Assembly (NCBI GenBank): GCA_024641665.1
Contig: JAHECP010000033.1
Span: 1-45,063, forward strand
Length of the DNA: 45,063 nucleotides
From: Acidobacteriota bacterium
GTDB taxonomy: Bacteria; Acidobacteriota; Vicinamibacteria; Vicinamibacterales; JAHECP01
Reading direction: 5' to 3'
Shown here: positions 39,790-45,063 of the stretch, piece after piece
Layout: the number at the start of each line of letters is the position of its first letter
Numbering within the stretch: the first letter of the stretch is position 1
Notes under the pieces: generated by a model
The model's database searches: none
What the model was told of the DNA's origin: nothing
Seen by the model: the letters and a program-made list of their open reading frames with translations, nothing else
Translations under genes and position numbers: made by a program

Positions 39790-40478
39790 CTACCAGGCAG
39801 CGTGATAGTGATGGTCGGCGTACGTGTTCCAAAAGAACGATTCCACCGGACCTGTCGCCTCGGCTGCATCCCTCAGCAGATTGAATTCTTGGTCGGTCCA
39901 CTCGTGATCGGCGGAGAACATGTCGGCCGCTCTTCCCTTCATGTGAATGCTCTGCGCAACGCCGCCCACCTGGTGATTGCCATGGGGGCAACGGTACCCG
40001 GATGAGATCCGGATTCCGCCGCGGTTGTAGTTGCTACGTGTGGCCTCGAGCCCCGCGGTCAACTCACCGCGCACGATCCCCCACGGGCTGTGAGGATTAC
40101 CTTCCTCAAAACCACCGTTGAGCTCAGACCAGCTGAAGTGGGCGCTGCCACCGCTCGAGGCGAGATCCGAACATGATGAAGGCGTCCAGTTCACACCGTA
40201 TTCCGGATACTCGCTGATCATCGTCGTCCGCTCGTCGCCGCAGTCGGCAAGCAAGGTGCCGTTCGCGGCGGCCCCTGCGCCCGGTCCCGTCGCCGTACAC
40301 TGGATCCATCGATTGTACGGGACGCCCTCGACGCTCGCCTGTGCGGCCGCGACCGGTGCCGGCCCCCAAGCCGATCCCGACGCTATCTTGCCACTGCCCT
40401 GCAGGTAGATGTCCACGACGAGGTAGATCTCTTGGTCGGGATTCGAGCTCCAGGCACCGCCCCAGCAGGTTATGTCGT
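39790..40478 (-). pseudogene. M15-like zinc peptidase with 5' end lost (unit II)
   Basis: The C-terminal half is a D,D-carboxypeptidase/M15_3-type peptidase: GIRISSGYRCPHGNHQVGG, then the zinc motif SIHMKGRAADM (H and D ligands) and final ligand in DHHYHAAW. The N-half (ITCWGGAWSSNPDQEIYL, IYLQGSGKIASGSAWGPAP, YNRWIQCTA) is the domain shared with the gene at 35908-36958. Upstream, the frame runs without a signal peptide or start straight into element A at about 40480, with stop codons. The first 5' usable codon is an internal GTG at 40416. The response regulator that precedes this gene's counterpart in unit I is missing here. Confidence 0.75.
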
Positions 40479-40482
40479 GCCA

Positions 40483-40577
40483 GGGTTACGGACCGTTCAT
40501 ACGCGGGATTGTACCAACGAGCGGGAACACGAGCAACCTGAAAGGCAGCGCAACGGTGGGCAGCTTCACGTTGCCGG
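40483..40577. repeat. Conserved upstream element A, copy 2
   Basis: Second copy of the sequence at 38215-38330, including GGGATTGTACCA (TACAAT on the minus strand). Here it is joined directly to the truncated M15-like gene because the response regulator gene is deleted, placing that gene under whatever promoter the element carries. Confidence 0.6.
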
Positions 40578-40599
40578 TACTCGTCAGGACCGCCCAAAC

Positions 40600-40640
40600 G
40601 GCCGCGTTCACCGTGCTCCTGGTCCTGCTGGCGTTCGCCG
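40600..40640 (+). pseudogene. Antiporter fragment (unit III)
   Basis: Only about 40 bases encoding AAFTVLLVLLAFAA remain, matching QAVFTVLLVLLAIVA of the intact antiporter. It follows element A at the same kind of joint as in unit II, which marks the unit boundary. Confidence 0.6.
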
Positions 40641-40671
40641 CAACGAGGCTGGGTGCCCTATCGCCAGCCCT

Positions 40672-40695
40672 AGCGCTGTTCGAGATCCCTGACCG
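40672..40695 (-). pseudogene. STN-like gene fragment (unit III)
   Basis: About 24 bases encoding AVRDLEQR, joined on one side to the antiporter fragment region and on the other to the HEAT-like gene 3' end at the same joint as in unit II (38945). Confidence 0.6.
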
Positions 40696-40713
40696 CGGCG
40701 GCGAGTGCACGAT

Positions 40714-41506
40714 CTATCCTGGGTGGCGCCGCGGGAGCGGAGGAATCCCCACGAGGCGATCGGACGCGAACTTCTGTGTCTTCTCGATCAGTTCTGGATC
40801 GGTCACGCCGCGTGCGATCAGTTCGCCTCGATCGGACGCCAAGCTCGTCACGACGGCCCGGAGCTCGGGGATCGTCCACCGCCACGGCGAGATCGATGGC
40901 CCACCACAACGTCGTAACGTAGACTCCCTTCCCGGTTGCGAGACGCTGCCGGGCCGCGCGACAGATCTCGGCCAGCGTGGCGGGAGCCAACGGGTGTTCG
41001 TTCGCGCCTTCGACCATGAACCGGAGAGCGATCAAGCCATCGTTGACAGCCTCAGGCATGCTGTCCGGGGCCATCATAACTGAACGAACCGCCGGGGCGG
41101 CCGGCTCTCCGAAATCCGCGAGTGCCCGCATGACCGTCAGCCCGCCATAGATGGCCACTGACAGCGCAGGAATCGCGCTCGGATCCCGCAACTCGGCCAC
41201 CACGCGGGACACCCTTGCGATGAATTCAGGGTCTTCGAGGTTCGCGAGCACCTCGCCATGCTTGTAGGCCTGGCCAACCAGATCGTTCTCCCGCTCGAAC
41301 AACGTGATGAGCGCCGCGCGCAACTCTGCCGTCATGTTCGCCGGACGAAGCAACTGCGCCCGCTCAAAGGCCTCGTTCCGCTGCTTCACATCTTGTCCAA
41401 GCAGCTGCTTGGCCATAGTCTGCTGGTCGACCTGTGCCTCGGTGGTCGGGAGCATGAGTACCATGGCCAGCAACGCGGCCGCGGCAGAACCGACGCGTGT
41501 TCTCAT
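40714..41506 (-). pseudogene. HEAT-like repeat protein, copy 2 (frameshifted)
   Basis: Nearly identical to the gene at 38970-39770, with the same start context (GGAGACCGTT before ATG at 41506) and three codons fewer in the signal peptide. At about 40867 copy 2 has GGGG where copy 1 has GGG (in CTCGGGATCGTCC), shifting the last roughly 45 codons; the frame then runs into the STN fragment. The 793-base length is 264 codons plus one base, consistent with a single insertion. The signal peptide and first about 205 residues stay readable, so a truncated product is possible. Confidence 0.8.
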
Positions 41507-41528
41507 AACGGTCTCCGTCCAGCCGCCA

Positions 41529-41786
41529 CTAGGCAGCGTGATAGTGACGGTCGGCGTACGTGTTCCAAAAGAACGATTCCACCGGACCCGTCGCCTCGGC
41601 TGCATCCCTCAGCAGATTGAATTCTTGTTCGGTCCACTCGTGATCGGCCGAGAATATGTCGGCCGCTCTTCCCTTCATGTGAATGCTCTGCGCAACGCCG
41701 CCCACTTGGTGATTGCCAATGGGGGCAACGGTACCCGGATGAGATCCGGATTCCGCCGAGGTTGTAGTTGCTACGTGTGGCCTCGA
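41529..41786 (-). pseudogene. M15-like peptidase remnant (unit III)
   Basis: Matches the C-terminal 85 or so codons of the M15-like gene at 39790: GGIRISSGYRCPH, then a one-base insertion (CCAATGGGGG against CCATGGGGG) breaks the frame. The zinc-site region continues in another frame, and the last W codon has become a stop. The upstream side is joined at CTCGAG to a piece of the response regulator gene. Confidence 0.8.
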
Positions 41787-41832
41787 GTGCCTTCGCCTCC
41801 GCCGCAGATTCCGTCGACGGATTGCCAGTCAC
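41782..41832 (-). pseudogene. Response regulator fragment (unit III)
   Basis: About 50 bases encoding MTGNPSTESAAEAKALE, matching MTGYPSTESAGEAKALGALE of the intact regulator (minus strand, 37871-37930). The joint to the M15 remnant lies at CTCGAG/GTGCC, sequence found at both parental sites. Confidence 0.75.
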
Positions 41833-41844
41833 GGGCGAGGGAGA

Positions 41845-42090
41845 GTGGTCAGCAGTCAGCCGGCAGGGGTCAGGAAGAGCATCCTGTCACGTTTGCTGCG
41901 GGACAGCGTCGCAGGCCCCGCCTCACCTCTGACTGCTGACCGCTGATCACTTGTCGAGTCACAGACGAGGAGGACCCTCTGTCACGCCGTCAGCGTCGCT
42001 GGATGTTCTTCCTGACCGCCGCCCCTGACCGCTGATCCCTGGCCGCTGCCCCCTGACCGCTGTCCTGACTGCTGACCGCTGACCGCTCTT
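41845..42090. repeat. GACCGCTGA-type short repeat array, copy 2
   Basis: A longer array of GGTCAGCAGTCAGC, CTGACTGCTGACCGCTGATC, CTGACCGCCGCCCCTGACC and GCTGACCGCTGACCGCT motifs, period roughly 10-11. It includes GTCAGGAAGAGCATCCTG as in copy 1. It closes the repeated region before the ABM gene. No ORF in it has support. Confidence 0.6.
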
Positions 42091-42091
42091 C

Positions 42092-42415
42092 TCAGCTCTC
42101 CACCGAGAAGTCCCCGATGAAGCGCTCCGACAGCGTGAGCGCCTCGCACCGGGCGTCGAGCGCGGTGTACTCGGCGGCGAACCGCAGCCGGAACGCGTCG
42201 CGCGCCTCGCGCGACGCCCACACGTCGATCGTCACGAACCGGTTCGGCCGGCTCTCGTCGCGGAACAGCTCCGTGCGCACGTACCCCTCGGCCCGCGAGA
42301 AGAGCTGCACCCACGCGCCGTGCGGGCCGTAGGTGCGGTAGAACTCGTGCACGTGCTCGGGCCGGACGACGTATTCCCACACGTAGGCGAAGCTGGTGGT
42401 GGGTCGGAGGGGCAT
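42092..42415 (-). CDS. ABM-like dimeric alpha/beta-barrel protein
   Basis: A 107-aa protein: FAYVWEYVVRPEHVHEFYRTYGPHGAWVQLF, then YVRTELFRDESRPNRFVTIDVWASREARDAFRLRF follows the ABM/EthD-like barrel pattern. There is no strong ribosome site upstream of the ATG at 42415, which lies close to a TAGATT-like element, so leaderless translation is possible. Function is unknown; it is not a duplicate of the ABM gene at 21066. Confidence 0.7.
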   Translation of the reverse strand: MPLRPTTSFAYVWEYVVRPEHVHEFYRTYGPHGAWVQLFSRAEGYVRTELFRDESRPNRFVTIDVWASREARDAFRLRFAAEYTALDARCEALTLSERFIGDFSVES

Positions 42416-42444
42416 GCGGTCATCAATCTAGCACGCCGAACGCC

Positions 42445-42515
42445 GAACGGATACGGATCCATCCGGAACGGACACGACTCCACCGTGAACGGACATGGAT
42501 CCACGTGGAACGAAC
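42445..42515 (+). repeat. 21-bp tandem repeat, three copies plus a partial
   Basis: Units start at 42445, 42466 and 42487 with the form GAACGGAYAYGGATCCA plus four variable bases (unit 2 has ACTCCA), then a partial GAACGAAC at 42508. The 21-base period is two helical turns. It sits about 60-125 bases upstream of the esterase-like gene, in its promoter region. Confidence 0.75.
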
Positions 42516-42568
42516 AGCGTGAGTCTCCGTTGAGTGCTACACTCCCCTCCGTTTGGAGGAGGCCCCCC

Positions 42569-44317
42569 ATGATCCTCATGCTCCGCCGTCTGTCGTGCGC
42601 GCTCGCGCTCGCCGCCGCCGCCGGACTCGTCGCCGTCGCGTGCACGCCCGCCGCGCGCGGCGTCCGCTTCGACATCAGCTTCTCGCCGGCCGAGAGCGCC
42701 GAGCCGCTCGACGGCCGGCTGCTGCTGATGATCTCGAGCGACCCGGGCGCCGAGCCGCGGCTGCAGATCACCGACGGCCCCGAGACCCAGGTCGCCTTCG
42801 GGATCGACGTCGACGGCCTCGCGCCCGGGCGGGCCGCCACGATCGACGGCTCGGCGTACGGCTACCCGATCGACAGCCTCGACGACCTGCCGGCCGGGAC
42901 GTACACCGTACAGGCGCTGCTGCACAAGTACGAGACCTTCCACCGCGCCGACGGCCACACCGTGAAGCTGCCGATGGACCGCGGCGAGGGCCAGCAGTGG
43001 AACCTCGCGCCGGGCAACCTGTACAGCACCCCGCAGCAGGTGACCGTCGATCCGGCCAGGGGCGGCGTCGTCTCAATCGCGCTCGACCGGGTGATTCCAC
43101 CGATCCCGGACCCGCCGGAGACGAAGTACATCAAGCACGAGAAGATCCAGAGCAAGCTCCTGAGCGACTTCTGGGGACGGCCGATGTTCATCGGCGCCCA
43201 CGTCCTGGTGCCGGCGGGCTTCGACGAGCACCCCAACGCGCGCTATCCGCTCGTGATCGACCAGGGCCACTTCCCGTACACGTTCGAGGGCTTCCGCGAG
43301 GAACCGCCCGACCCCGATCTGAAGTGCGAGTACAGCGAGCGGTTCCACCTCGACTGCTACAACCGGATCGTGGAGGAGCGCGCGTACCAGTTCTACAAGG
43401 ACTGGACCGGTCCGGACTTCCCGCGCTTCATCCTGATCCAGATCCAGCACGCCAACCCCTACTACGACGACTCGTATGCCGTGAACTCCGAGAACCTCGG
43501 GCCCTACGGCGACGCGATTGTCAAGGAGCTCATCCCGTACATCGAGCGGAAGTACCGCGGGATTGGCGAGGGCTGGGCGCGCTTCATGTACGGCGGCTCG
43601 ACGGGCGGCTGGGAAACGCTGGGGGCGCAGATCTTCTATCCCGACGAGTTCAACGGCGCGTTCGCGGCCTGCCCCGACCCCATCGACTTCCGCGCGTACA
43701 CGGTCGTCAACATCTACGAGGACAAGAACGCGTACGTTCTCGACAGCCGGTGGAAGCGAACGCCACGCCCCGGCCATCGCGACTACCTCGGCCACGTGAG
43801 CGCCACGCTCGAGGAAATGAACCGGCGCGAGCTCGTCCTCGGCGACAAGGGCCGCTCGGGCCAGCAGTGGGACATCTGGGAGGCCGTCTACTCCCCCGTC
43901 GGCCCCGACGGCTACCCGCGCCGCATCTGGGACAAGCGCACCGGCGTCATCGACCCCGAGGTGGCCGCCTACTGGCGCGACCACTACGACCTGTCCTACA
44001 TCCTGCGCCGCGACTGGGAGAAGGGCCTCGGCGAGAAGCTGCGCGGCAAGATCCACCTGTACGTCGGCGACATGGACAACTACTACCTGAACGACGCCGT
44101 GTACCTGCTGGAGGATTTCCTGAAGAGCACGACCAAGCCGCCGTACGAAGGCGAGGTGGACTACGGCGACCGCGCCGAGCACTGCTGGAACGGCGACCAC
44201 ACGCAGCCCAACGCCATCTCGCGCCTGCGCTACGCGCAGATGTTCGCGCCGAAGATCGTCGAGCGCATCCTGAAGACCGCGCCGAAGGGGGCGGATGTGA
44301 GGAGCTGGAGGTACTGA
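42569..44317 (+). CDS. Secreted esterase-like lipoprotein (alpha/beta hydrolase)
   Basis: A 582-aa protein with a lipoprotein signal (LALAAAAGLVAVAC, Cys 25). An N-terminal beta-rich domain (about 30-180) with DISFSPAES and AGTYTVQALLHKY is followed by an alpha/beta hydrolase of the putative-esterase type: RYPLVIDQGHFP, the nucleophile elbow YGGSTGGWE with S344, and a late His in HCWNGDHTQPN. GGAGGAGG lies six to seven bases before the ATG at 42569; the next in-frame ATG is 42578. It probably hydrolyses an ester at the cell surface, perhaps on decorated polysaccharide, given the neighbouring glycosidases (inference). Confidence 0.8.
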   Translation: MILMLRRLSCALALAAAAGLVAVACTPAARGVRFDISFSPAESAEPLDGRLLLMISSDPGAEPRLQITDGPETQVAFGIDVDGLAPGRAATIDGSAYGYPIDSLDDLPAGTYTVQALLHKYETFHRADGHTVKLPMDRGEGQQWNLAPGNLYSTPQQVTVDPARGGVVSIALDRVIPPIPDPPETKYIKHEKIQSKLLSDFWGRPMFIGAHVLVPAGFDEHPNARYPLVIDQGHFPYTFEGFREEPPDPDLKCEYSERFHLDCYNRIVEERAYQFYKDWTGPDFPRFILIQIQHANPYYDDSYAVNSENLGPYGDAIVKELIPYIERKYRGIGEGWARFMYGGSTGGWETLGAQIFYPDEFNGAFAACPDPIDFRAYTVVNIYEDKNAYVLDSRWKRTPRPGHRDYLGHVSATLEEMNRRELVLGDKGRSGQQWDIWEAVYSPVGPDGYPRRIWDKRTGVIDPEVAAYWRDHYDLSYILRRDWEKGLGEKLRGKIHLYVGDMDNYYLNDAVYLLEDFLKSTTKPPYEGEVDYGDRAEHCWNGDHTQPNAISRLRYAQMFAPKIVERILKTAPKGADVRSWRY

Positions 44318-44324
44318 TCGTTCC

Positions 44325-44387
44325 GAATGTCGAATGTCGAATGTCGAATGTCGAATGTCGAATGTCGAATGCGGAATGTCGAATGAA
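44325..44387. repeat. Heptanucleotide array (GAATGTC)n
   Basis: Eight consecutive heptamers GAATGTC (the seventh is GAATGCG) followed by GAATGAA, beginning seven bases after the esterase-like stop codon. The array is noncoding and phase-exact. Confidence 0.9.
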
Positions 44388-44442
44388 GGAGACGGGAGCT
44401 CCATGGAAGTCAGAGGAGCTCCGGTCCCCTTCACGCCGGCGC

Positions 44443-44580
44443 TCAGCGTCCCACGCGGCCGATCGCCGCCGGCTCCGGCTGCGGGTTGAACGCGACGACG
44501 GCCCGCCACCCGCCGGCCACCACGGCCAGCGCGAGCGGGAGCCCCAGAACGAGCTTCGCCGTCCGCACACGTGATCGCAT
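44443..44580 (-). CDS. 45-aa putative exported peptide with FNPQPEP motif
   Basis: A very small gene: MRSRVRTAKLVLGLPLALAV begins with basic residues and a hydrophobic segment (signal or anchor), then FNPQPEPAAIGRVGR. The NPQPEPP-type motif recurs in small exported proteins of soil bacteria, whose function I do not know. A very strong AGGAGG stands five bases before the ATG at 44580, which makes it likely to be real despite its size. Confidence 0.6.
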   Translation of the reverse strand: MRSRVRTAKLVLGLPLALAVVAGGWRAVVAFNPQPEPAAIGRVGR

Positions 44581-44733
44581 ACATCCTCCTTCGCCTTGGG
44601 GGTGAGGTCGCCGGACGAGCTGCTGAAGCCGGACGGGTGACGAACGTGAGCCGGGATGAGAGGAGCGGGCCAGATGGCTGGGGAGGCCGGCGGCCATTCT
44701 GAGGGAACGCGGCCGTCGATGCAAGCGGGAATC

Positions 44734-44761
44734 CAATCGGCAATCGACAATCGGCAATGAA
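44734..44761. repeat. Heptanucleotide array (CAATCGR)n
   Basis: Four heptamers CAATCGG, CAATCGA, CAATCGG, CAATGAA. Like the array at 44325 it consists of seven-base units with AAT at positions 2-4 and ends in AATGAA. It lies upstream of the MarR promoter. Confidence 0.75.
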
Positions 44762-44792
44762 CTCCCCCGCCTCTGCCTCCGTCTACTCCTGA

Positions 44793-44816
44793 TATGATGA
44801 CAAGTAAGTTGTCATC
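44793..44816 (+). promoter_or_regulatory. Promoter/operator of the second MarR gene
   Basis: A perfect inverted repeat GATGACAA-GTAAG-TTGTCATC (44796-44816) overlaps a TATGAT -10-like hexamer (44793-44798), 15 bases before the MarR start codon. TTGTCA-type symmetric sites are typical for MarR-family repressors, so autorepression is likely. The leader would be very short. Confidence 0.75.
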
Positions 44817-44830
44817 TTGGGAGCCGGACG

Positions 44831-45063
44831 ATGGGCCAGGGCGACGCGCTTGCACGCCTCTTCGACGAAACCCAGGCGCTCTTCCACCGCCTGCGCGCCG
44901 TGGCCGCCGCGGTGCACGGCCAGGGCGAGACCACCGCCGGCCGCCGCGGCGTGCTGCTCGACCTCGCCCGCCTCGGCCCGCGCACCGTGCCGCAGCTCGC
45001 GCGCCGGCGGCCCGTGTCGCGCCAGCACATCCAGACACTCGTCAACGCGCTCCTGGCCGACGG
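44831..45063 (+). CDS. MarR-family transcriptional regulator (3' partial)
   Basis: The frame starts at the ATG 44831 and is open to the window end (77 codons seen). ALARLFDETQALFHRLRAVA is the N-terminal dimerisation helix, TTAGRRGVLLDLARLGPRTVPQLAR and RRPVSRQHIQTLVNALLADG form the winged-helix recognition segment. A GGAG (in GGGAGCCGG) is about nine bases upstream. Regulated genes probably lie beyond the right edge; the operator directly upstream suggests it also represses itself. Confidence 0.8.
   Translation, partial: MGQGDALARLFDETQALFHRLRAVAAAVHGQGETTAGRRGVLLDLARLGPRTVPQLARRRPVSRQHIQTLVNALLAD

Larger units (their letters stand above)
34655..41832. repeat. Decayed tandem triplication of a roughly 3.7-kb gene segment
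   Basis: Three units share the order antiporter 3' part (+), STN-like gene (-), secreted-protein gene (-), response regulator (-), upstream element A. Unit I is 34655-38345, unit II about 38346-40577, unit III about 40578-41832. The A-to-antiporter joint occurs at both unit boundaries (near 38345 and 40595), as expected for head-to-tail duplication. Units II and III also share an STN/HEAT-gene joint (38945 and 40693), so III is a copy of II or both derive from one intermediate. Unit III is the most eroded. Confidence 0.7.

Noticed and set aside
42553-44574. A 673-codon frame overlapping the esterase-like gene.
   Set aside because: Arg/Pro-rich shadow in another frame; the esterase frame has a signal sequence, ribosome site and catalytic motif.
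44325-44761. CRISPR array.
   Set aside because: Seven-base units without spacers and no cas genes; this is a simple tandem repeat.
1-45063. tRNA or rRNA genes.
   Set aside because: No cloverleaf with a GGTTCRANYCC T-arm or rRNA core sequence was found in the intergenic gaps read on both strands.

Overview
The window is 45 kb of very GC-rich, gene-dense DNA, with some intervals visibly less GC-rich (about 8.1-12.5 kb and 35-42 kb). There are no rRNA, tRNA, CRISPR or intact insertion-sequence genes. The gene content fits a soil or sediment Acidobacteriota, probably of the Vicinamibacteria type: a BNR/sortilin-type secreted propeller, NPCBM-GH27 and GH51 glycosidases, a MacB/ADOP-like permease remnant, TIG-domain and esterase-like lipoproteins, DUF4287, and many short intergenic repeats. 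This placement is an inference from gene families, not from a marker gene.

Layout. 1-3.7 kb: 3' part of an acyl-CoA dehydratase activase/DUF2229 protein overlapping a radical SAM gene. 3.7-8.1 kb: a secreted protein flanked by inverted blocks of a CCACGGAA repeat, then a deleted and frameshifted molybdenum hydroxylase pseudogene and a frameshifted membrane protein. 8.2-12.3 kb: a UvrD helicase with a C-terminal Fe-S PD-(D/E)XK nuclease, converging on a DEDDh exonuclease-TerB-BRCT protein. 12.6-16.8 kb: serine hydrolase, VOC protein, permease remnant, and a MarR-controlled DrrAB-type ABC exporter with a visible promoter and operator. 16.9-29 kb: scavenging and envelope genes (GH51, thiol-redox membrane protein, HAD phosphatase, TIG lipoprotein, two-domain GH27, BNR propeller, beta-barrel, methyltransferases).

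29-33.6 kb holds a coherent regulatory system on the minus strand. A membrane histidine kinase with two periplasmic CxxCH haem sites and a Cys-rich PAS is translationally coupled (ATGA) to an NtrC-type regulator. Downstream lie two inverted repeats, then a sigma-54 promoter, then a two-gene unit: an anchored 114-aa protein of unknown function and a cNMP-fold protein with no DNA-binding domain.

33.7-41.8 kb is the most unusual region. A roughly 3.7-kb segment running from inside a Kef-type antiporter, through an STN-like gene, secreted-protein genes and a response regulator, to a conserved upstream sequence appears three times in the same order. Unit I is nearly intact. Units II and III are progressively deleted, frameshifted and rejoined, some joints lying at short homologies. 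HEAT-like and M15-peptidase genes occur only in units II and III.

42-45 kb: an ABM-domain protein, a secreted esterase-like lipoprotein preceded by 21-bp tandem repeats, two heptanucleotide arrays, a 45-aa exported peptide gene, and the 5' part of a second MarR gene with a perfect inverted-repeat operator.
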